DNA from: Qipengyuania vulgaris
GTDB lineage: Bacteria > Pseudomonadota > Alphaproteobacteria > Sphingomonadales > Sphingomonadaceae
Assembly: GCF_009827325.1 (NCBI RefSeq)
Contig: NZ_WTYC01000005.1
Coordinates: forward strand, 1-64,000
Length of the DNA: 64,000 nucleotides
Reading direction: 5' to 3'
A program made the translations under genes and the position numbers. The notes beneath the pieces were generated by a model. It searched no databases, was not told where the DNA came from, and saw nothing but the letters and a program-made list of their open reading frames with translations. How positions within the stretch are numbered: position 1 is the stretch's first letter; every line of letters starts with the position of its first letter. This document shows positions 17,138 through 24,647 of this stretch, one piece after another.

Positions 17138-17896
17138 TCACCGTCGTCCCCGGTATGGTTCGCAGGCTACCCCATCGTTGTCGCCATCCATATGCGCTCC
17201 ATAACCTGGTTGTCCTCGATAAAGCGGCGTGGCTCCGGCAGCACGCGCCTCGTCGCAATTTCGATAGTAGACGCCTGACCCTTGAACGGCACTCAGAGCC
17301 GCGGCCCTATTGGCCTGCCGGAGTTCCGCTTGATGTTGCCTATCAGAACGGGCTTTCTGTTCTATCATCGCCTGACGCTTCTCAACAGAGCGTGAGTCCC
17401 CTGCGCGAAACTCAGACGGTTTTTGAAAATCCGAAGACCAAATGCCCACTCCTCGGCCGCGCGCCGCGTCCTCGGCAGAAACGTAAGCAGAGGAAAAATC
17501 CCGGAGAGCCACTGCATAACCTTGGCGAACCATCTGCTCGGCAAGATCGTGCCCACCCACGAGGCAGGTAGCGACGACCCGTCCATACTGATCAACTGTG
17601 CGCTGGGTGCAATTCACACTCCCTCGCTCGACCAACGCGGCCAGGGCACTGGATGCGTCGGCTCCACATGACCAAGCTTGGCCATCGCGGTCGCACGTTT
17701 GATGTTTCTCAACAGCATCAATCCCGAAAAGCCGGAAGCGGGTTGAACCGATCTCCAGACTGTCACCATCCACTGCCTGCGCTTTGCCGACATAGGTCTG
17801 AGCGGCGGCGGGCGTTGAGATCGACAGCCCTATGATCGCCATTGCCAGCAGTTTGACGCCGTTGATCCCTCCCGAGACTTGCACTGTGTTTCCCAC
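17138..17896 (-). CDS. Secreted thermonuclease with C-terminal Excalibur domain
   Basis: A 252-aa protein with a signal peptide (hydrophobic segment about residues 15-30, cleavage near AAAQ). The staphylococcal-nuclease domain spans about 34-155: QAVDGDSLEIG, RFRLFGIDAVEKHQ, then QYGRVVATC. The last 45 residues are an Excalibur calcium-binding domain with NCDEARAAG and the DGDNDGVACEP loop. It would cut DNA or RNA outside the cytoplasm. It is convergent with the SMC gene (126 nt apart). The usual nuclease Pro after FGIDA is replaced by Val, which is mild. Confidence 0.88.
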   Translation of the reverse strand: MGNTVQVSGGINGVKLLAMAIIGLSISTPAAAQTYVGKAQAVDGDSLEIGSTRFRLFGIDAVEKHQTCDRDGQAWSCGADASSALAALVERGSVNCTQRTVDQYGRVVATCLVGGHDLAEQMVRQGYAVALRDFSSAYVSAEDAARGRGVGIWSSDFQKPSEFRAGDSRSVEKRQAMIEQKARSDRQHQAELRQANRAAALSAVQGSGVYYRNCDEARAAGATPLYRGQPGYGAHMDGDNDGVACEPYRGRR

Positions 17897-18091
17897 CCCT
17901 TTGCCATTCGACTTATATGGTCTGCCACAAGGTTGCCACAGTCAATGGTTTCGCCGGTCGGGGAGGAACCTGCGTTCTACCTGTGACGTTTGCGCGCGCG
18001 CAATCGAGTCTAAGTGAGCGAAAACAAGAAGGGCAGCAGCGCACATGAGCATGTCAAAGGCGTAGCCACCTAACGATCATTTTCCTGCTTG

Positions 18092-18106
18092 GAACAATTG
18101 TGGAAC
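18092..18106 (+). promoter_or_regulatory. Alphaproteobacterial LexA (SOS) box
   Basis: GAAC-N7-GAAC, exactly the direct-repeat operator used by alphaproteobacterial LexA (GTTC-N7-GTTC on the other strand). It lies 27 nt upstream of the ATG at 18134, where a repressor would block transcription of the small two-gene unit. Confidence 0.7.
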
Positions 18107-18133
18107 AAGCCCGATGTTGATTCGGAGTTTGTC

Positions 18134-18226
18134 ATGATCGTTTTGGATGCCCCCATGGTAGCTGCCTTCGCGGCCCTTCTTACAGCGTGTTCAGCGCTTG
18201 TCTGGTCATTGAGACGCAAGCCGTGA
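18134..18226 (+). CDS. 30-aa single-pass membrane peptide under a LexA box
   Basis: A very short gene whose product has one hydrophobic segment (PMVAAFAALLTACSALVWS) and a basic C-terminus (LRRKP), so it should sit in the inner membrane with its C-terminus inside. Its stop codon overlaps the GTG start of the zinc-ribbon gene (GTGA), indicating translational coupling. A LexA box lies 27 nt upstream. Caulobacter SidA, a 29-aa SOS-induced inner-membrane division inhibitor, is a functional precedent of the same size and topology, but I cannot show homology. Too short for most gene finders. Confidence 0.6.
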   Translation: MIVLDAPMVAAFAALLTACSALVWSLRRKP

Positions 18227-18468
18227 GCAGCAAACGGCTAGATGATATTGGTGACTTTCGGAGGCACGGATACACCCTGCGTGTCGATTGTCGGACATGC
18301 AACCGGGTCGCAGTTCTTAACCCAACGCGGTTGGTCCTGCTCTGCAACCAGAATGGCTGGTCCCGGCAAATGGCTTCTGTCGAAGCGAGGTTGCGATGCT
18401 CCAAATGCGGCTCGAAAGACGTGCGATGTGGTCCCGGCTTCGCAGTGCACGAGGCCCATCGCTATTAG
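18223..18468 (+). CDS. Small zinc-ribbon protein
   Basis: An 81-aa protein with two Cys pairs typical of a zinc ribbon: VDCRTCNRV and LRCSKCGSKDVRC. Between them is LVLLCNQNGWSRQMASVEA. GTG 18223 overlaps the upstream stop by 4 nt; a GTG at 18187 in the same frame is an alternative without coupling. Small ribbons like this often bind nucleic acid or another protein. Co-transcription with the LexA-boxed membrane peptide suggests a role in the DNA-damage response. The specific function is unknown. Confidence 0.75.
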   Translation: MSSKRLDDIGDFRRHGYTLRVDCRTCNRVAVLNPTRLVLLCNQNGWSRQMASVEARLRCSKCGSKDVRCGPGFAVHEAHRY

Positions 18469-18485
18469 ACTTCGAAGAGCACCCG

Positions 18486-19259
18486 TCAGCAATCGTTCCA
18501 CTGCCCACCTGCTCTACATAGCCCTTGGACGGCGAGTTCTGCCTCGGTGGCCTCGCGCTCCGCGCACGCTGCTTCCTGCCGGACATCGTCAAGGGCATTG
18601 TTGCATTCGAAATCGAACCTGCTCCAATCGAGCTTCAGTTGGTCAGTTGAACGCTCAGGCTCCTCGGTCGCACTGGCAATCGGAGAGCCTACAAGGGCGC
18701 CGGACTGGGTTTCATCGACAACTTCGGCCTCCTCAGCTTCAGCAGGTTCCGGCAGGGGTTCTCCGCCACCGCTGGTGAAGTCATCATACGGTGCCTGGGA
18801 AAAGCCCATCTGATCCATAGGATAACCACTGGCGACGTGGCGCTCCATTCGTGCACTGGTGCAGGTCGAAACTTCCAATTCGCGATGGCATTGGTCTGCC
18901 AAGGGAAAGAGGCATCCGTCGACAATACGCGTTTCGATCCCATACTGGTTAAGTCCAGTCGTTTGCGAGGCGAATAACCCGTTGTCGAATTCACGGTAGA
19001 TGAAGGGCCTGAAGCCCACATAAGCACCTACCAAGTTTTTGCCATTGAGGTCGCCGCAAACCATATCGCCCACTTGCACGACATCCCGAAACTGAACGGC
19101 GGCAGGGTCAGGTTCTTGTCGCACCACGTTCTCCTTGGCACGCCCGATTGCACCTTGGTCGCTCACGGCTTTATCGACCTCATCCACGATGCGGTCGCAG
19201 GCACCAACTAAAAGGGCGCAGAACCCTAGGATTCCTGCCCTCAACCTTATGTTGTTCAT
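18486..19259 (-). CDS. Putative lipoprotein, 257 aa
   Basis: The N-terminus MNNIRLRAGILGFCALLVGA followed by Cys is a lipoprotein signal with lipobox LVGAC, so the mature protein should be membrane anchored in the periplasm. The rest is acidic with many Cys residues (CGDLNG, DGCLFPLADQC, STCTSA) and a Pro/Glu-rich linker. No family recognised. The open frame extends about 140 codons further upstream, but only the ATG at 19259 gives a signal sequence. It is divergent from the XRE regulator at 19355, convergent with the zinc-ribbon gene and 17 nt from its end. Confidence 0.65.
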   Translation of the reverse strand: MNNIRLRAGILGFCALLVGACDRIVDEVDKAVSDQGAIGRAKENVVRQEPDPAAVQFRDVVQVGDMVCGDLNGKNLVGAYVGFRPFIYREFDNGLFASQTTGLNQYGIETRIVDGCLFPLADQCHRELEVSTCTSARMERHVASGYPMDQMGFSQAPYDDFTSGGGEPLPEPAEAEEAEVVDETQSGALVGSPIASATEEPERSTDQLKLDWSRFDFECNNALDDVRQEAACAEREATEAELAVQGLCRAGGQWNDC

Positions 19260-19354
19260 AAATGTGCCGCCCCGGTTCGTTGCCGTGACATCCGACAATG
19301 CAACAACCGCTCGCACAGTTTCTGTGCGCCGGTCAAGTTCGCCGACAGCAGGGT

Positions 19355-19612
19355 ATGGTCGGACAACGAACAACGCCGGGTCTTCGTGACGATCGCTATC
19401 GCTGGGTGCTTGATCGGCTGAAGTCGCGCCGCAAGGAATTGGGTATGACGCAGGAGCGCTTGGGCGAACTGCTCGGCATTCACCGCCAATATGTGTCTCG
19501 GGTGGAACTTGGTGAGCGTCGCCTAGATATCGTCGAGTTCGTCGACTTTGCTCGAGCTTTGAACCTCGATCCGTTGTTGATAGTCGAGGATATCGAACAG
19601 GCGTCAACCTAA
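19355..19612 (+). CDS. XRE-family helix-turn-helix regulator
   Basis: A small repressor-type protein (85 aa from ATG 19355). The HTH is RRKELGMTQERLGELLGIHR then QYVSRVELGERRLDIVEFV, followed by DFARALNLDPLLIV. ATG 19355 is preferred because AGCAGGG lies just upstream; a start at 19298 adds 19 unsupported residues. It probably controls itself and the divergent lipoprotein gene, or island genes. No toxin partner is visible beside it. Confidence 0.85.
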   Translation: MVGQRTTPGLRDDRYRWVLDRLKSRRKELGMTQERLGELLGIHRQYVSRVELGERRLDIVEFVDFARALNLDPLLIVEDIEQAST

Positions 19613-19669
19613 GTGCGGCACTCCTCGTAAATGAGACTACGCCGTTCATGACGTGATGCGTCCCCTGAC

Positions 19670-20020
19670 CTACCATTCGCATGTCAGCATAACGGTGAGA
19701 ACGCGCTTGGTCTTTGCGGGATCGGCGGGGTCATCTGATCCATACCGCAGGTCGGACGAATAGTAGTCCAGCTTCCAAAATAGATTCTCGCCCCACAGTT
19801 TGAGATCACCGAAGTCCCGTTCGCCGTGCGGGTCGTTATCAGGATCGAACGCGTCATAGGCTGCAAGTGCCTCTGCCAGCTCTGGTGAGTTGAAGCCTGT
19901 GATGGCGAGGACGCCGCTCGTCACCATGATCGAGCCACCGGTTCCGGTTTTCCGGAGTTGGTCATTGAGGCGAGCGATGGCTTCTGCGCGTGGCACAGCG
20001 AGTTCCGCCACGGCGCTCAT
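19670..20020 (-). CDS. DUF3768 family protein
   Basis: A 116-aa protein with the DUF3768 hallmarks: IARLNDQLRKTGTGGSIMVT, DAFDPDNDPHGERDFG, FWKLDYYSSD, and DDPADPAKTKRVLTVML. The family is common on plasmids and islands of alphaproteobacteria and has no known function. Its start overlaps the stop of the upstream 205-aa gene by 4 nt, so they form an operon. Confidence 0.85.
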   Translation of the reverse strand: MSAVAELAVPRAEAIARLNDQLRKTGTGGSIMVTSGVLAITGFNSPELAEALAAYDAFDPDNDPHGERDFGDLKLWGENLFWKLDYYSSDLRYGSDDPADPAKTKRVLTVMLTCEW

Positions 20021-20634
20021 CCTCGCACCAGCTTGAGCAGCAGGTCGATTTCCGGCTTGGCGGCAATGCCGAGTTCTGTGGCTTCTCTGACCGGTGCCAT
20101 GGCGTCTTGGAAATCATCAGTCGGAAGTGCCTTGGCCAGCAGGTCTGCATTGATGACGATGGGCAGATAAACCCGCTTGTTCGGGGTATCGATCTTGAAC
20201 CCCTTCTTGCGGAGCTTCGATGTCAGTCCTTGATCGCCTTCCAGCTTGGCGAAGTATCCGGCAAGACCGTCCCGGAACATCAGTTCGAGGTTCAGTTCGG
20301 TCGGGCCTGCACCGAGGGCTGCGGCAAGCCAGGTGTGGTCAAGCTCGTCTCGGGCGAACTCGACGATCTCAAGCCATGCGTCGCCCCGGCCAATGCGTTT
20401 GGTGGGCTTCCAATCTGGATGGGACAGATACGCGCTCCAAGCGGTGTTCTCGACCACGAACGGCTCGGGTGCCGCGGCCTTCATTGAGATCATGATCATG
20501 CGCATCAGCCAGTCACTCAGGTGGCCGTCCGCTAGCCGGTAATCCTGCTCAAGCTGGGCGATGTTCTTGACGATGCGAGCTGCGATGGCGGGGTCTTTCG
20601 CCATGGCCAAGTTGCTCTGCTCTGCGGTGGACAT
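20017..20634 (-). CDS. Hypothetical island protein, 205 aa
   Basis: A soluble, largely helical protein with no recognised domain. ATG 20634 was chosen for its strong ribosome site (GGAAGGAG, 7 nt spacing); the open frame is longer but unsupported. Blocks such as AQLEQDYRLADGHLSDWLMR look conserved-type rather than random. It is coupled to the DUF3768 gene by a 4-nt overlap. Function unknown; its constant pairing with DUF3768 in other genomes would be worth checking. Confidence 0.7.
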   Translation of the reverse strand: MSTAEQSNLAMAKDPAIAARIVKNIAQLEQDYRLADGHLSDWLMRMIMISMKAAAPEPFVVENTAWSAYLSHPDWKPTKRIGRGDAWLEIVEFARDELDHTWLAAALGAGPTELNLELMFRDGLAGYFAKLEGDQGLTSKLRKKGFKIDTPNKRVYLPIVINADLLAKALPTDDFQDAMAPVREATELGIAAKPEIDLLLKLVRG

Positions 20635-20783
20635 ATCCACGCTCCTTCCAGTTCGATGATGTCGGAATGACGATCGGCACGCTGCGTCTGCCGCCGAATA
20701 CGGCCGACCATTGCTGCCGAATCGAAGTTTACTGGCGTGGTGTGCGGTGATCCATATTCGGAGCCGGTCCGCGCTTACTCTAG

Positions 20784-21518
20784 CTAAAAGGACCAATCCT
20801 CATCGTCGACGGTGACGAGCTGCTTGCGTGATCGTTCGTCGTTGTCGCCATTCTCAGACTCGTCGTCATCGTCTTCGGTCAAGGGCGGGAAAAGCGGGTT
20901 CGGATGATACATAAATCTCCGAGCCTCCTGATAGGAACTAATCCAGTCTGCCTCGCGAAAATCATACTCTCCGGCGGCTACTCTAGCCGAGATAATCTCG
21001 TATCCTCCGAGTTCATCGATAAAGGCATTAACTAGTTGAGGCCGGATCTCATGCTCGAAGGCGTAATTGAGCTCAACGGACATCCGGGACATGGTCGTGT
21101 CGTCGAACAAGAATTTCGGTCTCTTGAAGCCTGTCTTGGGCGGTTTCCCAAGTAAGGCTCCTCGAACCAACCGCACGGCCCAATCGACAGCTGAGTTTTG
21201 TCGGGGCCGATGGACGATCCCCCACTTATCGTCTCGCTTAATGACCCATTGTCCCATTGTGATGATGGAGCCTCCGTCATCAGCGTCGCAGGCTAGTGTG
21301 TAGATTTCTCGTTTGAGGATATTGGCTGTCCTAAATCTCGGAGCTTCAGGTATTCTTTTAGTCTGCCTAATCGCGGTCGTCTTAGACGTTGGCGGTGAGC
21401 CAGAATCGGCATCGTTGTAGGTCTTCGCGATTCTACGAGCTTCAGACCGCAAACTCTTACGCGCCCTCTGCCTCTTCTGTGTCGTCGCGCTCTGCGGGTT
21501 TCTGATGTCTCTCATCAT
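20784..21518 (-). CDS. Hypothetical protein, 244 aa
   Basis: The N-terminal 60 residues are very basic (RNPQSATTQKRQRARKSLR) and the C-terminus very acidic (TEDDDDESENGDNDERSR), around a globular centre with no recognised family. The charge layout suggests nucleic-acid or chromatin-like contacts. ATG 21518 or 21515 follows a weak GGGG. A perfect 16-bp palindrome lies 15 nt upstream of the start and probably controls it. Divergent from the AlpA-like gene at 21640. Confidence 0.65.
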   Translation of the reverse strand: MMRDIRNPQSATTQKRQRARKSLRSEARRIAKTYNDADSGSPPTSKTTAIRQTKRIPEAPRFRTANILKREIYTLACDADDGGSIITMGQWVIKRDDKWGIVHRPRQNSAVDWAVRLVRGALLGKPPKTGFKRPKFLFDDTTMSRMSVELNYAFEHEIRPQLVNAFIDELGGYEIISARVAAGEYDFREADWISSYQEARRFMYHPNPLFPPLTEDDDDESENGDNDERSRKQLVTVDDEDWSF

Positions 21519-21533
21519 CCCCAATTAGATCAA

Positions 21534-21549
21534 TTGCGAAATTTCGCAA
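21534..21549. promoter_or_regulatory. Perfect 16-bp palindrome, candidate operator
   Basis: TTGCGAAATTTCGCAA, fully symmetric, lies between divergent genes (start at 21518 on the minus strand, 21640 on the plus strand). This is the size and place of a repressor operator controlling the island module. Confidence 0.55.
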
Positions 21550-21639
21550 ATATACCCGAGAGAGATACTTGGATGTGTATTATCTGGTTGCTCCCTCTCG
21601 CTGGCAACTCCGCTCGGCGGGACTTTTGGAGCAAGTCAA

Positions 21640-21897
21640 ATGACCAAGAAAAAGTCAGATTTTATCGAGATAGTCACTAGCCGCAGATCAGTGCGGACCA
21701 GCCGTTCAAAGCGTTTGACAAGGCTGCTAAACGACCCGCCTCTCTTAGTTAGCGTGAAAGATGCGCAAGGCCTCGTGGGGTATAAGCGCAGCAAGCTATT
21801 TTCGATGCTCGCAGACGGAACGCTTCAACGCGTAAAGTCCGGAAAGTCCACACGTGTCACGATGAAGAGCATCATGGCTTTTGTGGAGGGCAAGTGA
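21640..21897 (+). CDS. AlpA/excisionase-like DNA-binding protein
   Basis: An 85-aa basic protein. Residues about 33-83 fit a MerR/AlpA-type winged HTH: LLVSVKDAQGLVGYKRSKLF, SMLADGTLQRVKSGKSTRVT, then a final helix. A basic N-terminal tail precedes it. Such proteins regulate excision or replication of integrated elements. It overlaps the next gene by 4 nt and heads the replication module. Confidence 0.75.
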   Translation: MTKKKSDFIEIVTSRRSVRTSRSKRLTRLLNDPPLLVSVKDAQGLVGYKRSKLFSMLADGTLQRVKSGKSTRVTMKSIMAFVEGK

Positions 21898-22766
21898 TGG
21901 CTGGCCTCAACATCGCGGATATTCCGCTACCGCCATATGACTATCGGATCGATCTGCTCTCCCAGAGTGGAACAGAGGATATTCGATTTGAAAGTCTTGA
22001 AGACAGCAAGGCTGAAGACTTGCGAAGGGCTCAAGGCCTCAAGCGGACAATGGAACGGTTCCCGGAAGCTTTAGAGCAGCAGCACGCCCTCGGGTTGATG
22101 TTACGTCTTGGAGCAAGTTATGCTGGCGAGGGCTACAGGACCTTAGCATCCAGCGTCTATATGCGTGACCTGCGATTGAGGAACTGTGGTGCGCTCTGGC
22201 AGCTGATGGACGAGGACGAGAACCCAGCAACGGGAACACTTGTCCGCCCGGGTTCGAAGATGCCTGCCGGGGGGCTCCAAAACCTTGTCCCTCGATGCTC
22301 GCGCGAGAGTCTGCGAACGGATCTCAATCGTGCAGGAGCAGCCGACACTGACGGTTGGTTTTATGCCTTTCTGCACGGGGAGTTCATCCCGAACCACGGG
22401 CAGTATCTTCCCCATTGGCACTTCGCCTGCAGCGACTCTTTCCGTCCGGTGATTGATAGGCTGCGCGAGCAGTCTGCGTATCAACCTGTAGAAGGCGGAC
22501 AGGTCCATCGCCCGGTCTGGATGACGCGTGCTCCTCTGACCAATATGCCGAAACCCATCACTTATGTGATGCAGGCGTATTGGCCCTCCCGGGCCTATTT
22601 CCTGGATGCTGACGGGAAGGAACGCCGTGTCCGGACGAAGCGGGCAATCCCCGAACCGTATCACTCTCAGTGGATGCTCTGGATGGACCGCTGGGAACCC
22701 AAGGATCTCGCACTCCTCATGGGTCTACGTGTCACCCGCGAAGGTCTGATCCGGACGAAGGGGTAA
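21894..22766 (+). CDS. Putative replication initiator with HUH-like motif
   Basis: A 290-aa protein that I do not place firmly in a family. Residues about 159-177 read WFYAFLHGEFIPNHGQYLPH followed by WHF, which matches the pattern of HUH nucleases: a hydrophobic strand with an acidic residue, then His-hydrophobic-His (His174, His176). A Tyr in ITYVMQAYWPSRAY downstream could be the nicking residue, although the usual Lys a few positions later is missing. Context supports replication: AlpA-like gene before, inverted GGTGAAA repeats and a DUF927 ATPase after. Alternative: an uncharacterised phage or satellite protein. The ATG overlaps the upstream stop by 4 nt. Confidence 0.6.
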   Translation: MMAGLNIADIPLPPYDYRIDLLSQSGTEDIRFESLEDSKAEDLRRAQGLKRTMERFPEALEQQHALGLMLRLGASYAGEGYRTLASSVYMRDLRLRNCGALWQLMDEDENPATGTLVRPGSKMPAGGLQNLVPRCSRESLRTDLNRAGAADTDGWFYAFLHGEFIPNHGQYLPHWHFACSDSFRPVIDRLREQSAYQPVEGGQVHRPVWMTRAPLTNMPKPITYVMQAYWPSRAYFLDADGKERRVRTKRAIPEPYHSQWMLWMDRWEPKDLALLMGLRVTREGLIRTKG

Positions 22767-22928
22767 TCTGTACACGAGTCCAAGCCCCATGGTGCTCGTA
22801 GATGCGTCTGCGGGTGCTGTGGGGCCCTTGGATTGGTGGGTTCTGGGGAAGATTGGTGACAACACTGCACGTCTCTTCCCGACGCTGATTCACCTTCCAC
22901 CAAATCATCATAACTTCACGCTCTCCGC

Positions 22929-22996
22929 CGGTGAAATCGGTGAAAACCATACTGATCCCTCGCCACCCTATTCCGAAGTTTTCACCGATTTCACCG
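22929..22996. repeat. 19-bp perfect inverted repeat built of GGTGAAA units
   Basis: Arms 22929-22947 and 22978-22996 are exact reverse complements with a 30-nt centre. Each arm holds two GGTGAAA units 9 nt apart (GGTGAAATCGGTGAAAAC), so four sites in all, like iterons. It lies 20 nt before the DUF927 ATG. Candidate origin, or operator for the ATPase gene. Confidence 0.55.
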
Positions 22997-23015
22997 CCAA
23001 TCTGGAGATTCCAAG

Positions 23016-24647
23016 ATGAGCAAATCTGATACAATAGACCGCATACGTCTCACCCTCGCCAAAGGACGTTCTGGTTCAGTCGCCGGCTTCCGTTCGCTGG
23101 GAGGAACCGAGTTCTTTGAAATCGAATATGGTGGAGCAGCGGGACACGTCCCGCGTTTGATGTTCCTGGATCAACAACCAGCAGCCAAGATCCTTCTCGC
23201 CCGTCAAAAAGTAGTGGTGATGTCGAAGAAGGATTGGACGGAAGTCATAAAGGGTATTGAGGACATCGATGAATTTCCTCCGAGGCCCATCGTTGACCGA
23301 TTGGGTTGGACCGACGAATATTTCGCCCTGCGTGATGGCAAGGTATTCTCACCTGCACGGCAGCCCAAGGCACAGCTCGTTTCCAGCACCGCGAACGAAG
23401 GTGATGCGAAATCAGGAACCTTCGCCCGTTGGAGGAAGGAGATCGCTGAGCCCTTAACGGGCCAGTCCCTGCCCATGGTGGCGGTGCTTGCGGCGATGGC
23501 TGCTCCCCTGCTTCGGTATTCGGGCCTCACCCATAATCCAGGTCTCGAGCTTTGCGGTCCGAGGGGAAAAGGGAAAACGCTTCTTTTACGCCTAGCGATT
23601 TCGGTCGCGGACAACCCGAACAAACTGCCTACCTTCGACGCCACCCGAATTGGTCTGAGCAAAATCTCCGAGCGCTACGAGGATCGTATCTTTCCGGTCG
23701 ACGAAGGAAGCCACGTAGACCGTAACGACGGGCATTTCTTTCAATCCCTCGTCTTTGGCATGGCATCGGGCACGAGCCGGGTCACAGCATTCCAAACCGA
23801 AATCCATGAGAGTCGCTTCATTCTGATGACGACCGCCAATCGGTCCTATCACGAGAGCCTGTCGCATCTAGACCACGAGACGCGGGCTGCAGCGCTTGAT
23901 CGTCTCCTTCCGCTCTCGGTCGATCCGGACAACGAATTAGGCGTCTTTGACTTCCTGCCCGAAGGCTTCGCCACCTCCGGCGAATTCGCTCGATATCTGG
24001 AGCAGGGAATGAACGCATTGTTCGGCGTTGCAATTCGCCGCTTGTTGCATTCGATCGTCAATACCAAGGCGAAGGACACCGTCTCATTCGCGGCAAGTCT
24101 GGGTGCGGATATCCACGCGTTCGAAACTGCGGTAGGTGTGGCGAGCAGCCCGCAAGGCCGCACAAGACCATCTTCATCTTTCGGCCTCTTCTATGCTGCT
24201 GGGGCCTTCGCACAGCGCCGCGGGGTTTTGCCCGAAACATGGGATTGTTTGGCCGCCTGTGTCGCCGCCTATCGAAATTATCAGGCTCAATTGCCCGAAT
24301 GCACACCCCTAGCAGCCCGCCTGATGATGATCGCCGATCGTCCGCAAACGCTAGATTTGCGCGACACTGAGCCGCCTCGGTTGCCTGATGAGGAGTTCAA
24401 GGCTCACGGTGCCTTCCTGAAGCGCGGAAAAAATGGGCGCACCGAATTGCTCGTCACGGATGACGTAGTTGATCGCTATTTCCCCGACTGGCGCTCCCTC
24501 TCGGGCTCGACCGAATTCAAGAGTCTAAATCTTCGTGACCGCGATCACCGCACCAAGCAACGGCAGGTGAGAAAAGGTCACAAGAAGGAGCGGCTTGTTT
24601 GCTTCGTCCTCCCCACGGACATGGTCAAACAGATCGACGCGGATTAG
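23016..24647 (+). CDS. DUF927-domain P-loop ATPase (replication helicase-like)
   Basis: A 543-aa protein of the DUF927 type, found in phages, satellites and islands and linked to primase-helicases. The N-terminal part holds FRSLGGTEFFEIEYGG and RPIVDRLGWTDEYFALRDGK. Walker A is GPRGKGKT at residues 181-188, Walker B is probably RIFPVDEGSHVD, and a sensor region lies in RFILMTTANRS. The C-terminal 100 residues look like a winged helix. No primase domain is fused. It would unwind or load at the element's origin. It ends convergently with, and overlaps by 4 nt, the integrase gene. Confidence 0.85.
   Translation: MSKSDTIDRIRLTLAKGRSGSVAGFRSLGGTEFFEIEYGGAAGHVPRLMFLDQQPAAKILLARQKVVVMSKKDWTEVIKGIEDIDEFPPRPIVDRLGWTDEYFALRDGKVFSPARQPKAQLVSSTANEGDAKSGTFARWRKEIAEPLTGQSLPMVAVLAAMAAPLLRYSGLTHNPGLELCGPRGKGKTLLLRLAISVADNPNKLPTFDATRIGLSKISERYEDRIFPVDEGSHVDRNDGHFFQSLVFGMASGTSRVTAFQTEIHESRFILMTTANRSYHESLSHLDHETRAAALDRLLPLSVDPDNELGVFDFLPEGFATSGEFARYLEQGMNALFGVAIRRLLHSIVNTKAKDTVSFAASLGADIHAFETAVGVASSPQGRTRPSSSFGLFYAAGAFAQRRGVLPETWDCLAACVAAYRNYQAQLPECTPLAARLMMIADRPQTLDLRDTEPPRLPDEEFKAHGAFLKRGKNGRTELLVTDDVVDRYFPDWRSLSGSTEFKSLNLRDRDHRTKQRQVRKGHKKERLVCFVLPTDMVKQIDAD

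Noticed and set aside
21585..21605. A possible third copy of the att repeat (CTCCCTCTCGCTGGC)
   Set aside because: Only about 10 bp resemble the tRNA end in the reverse orientation, with mismatches; it does not define a boundary.
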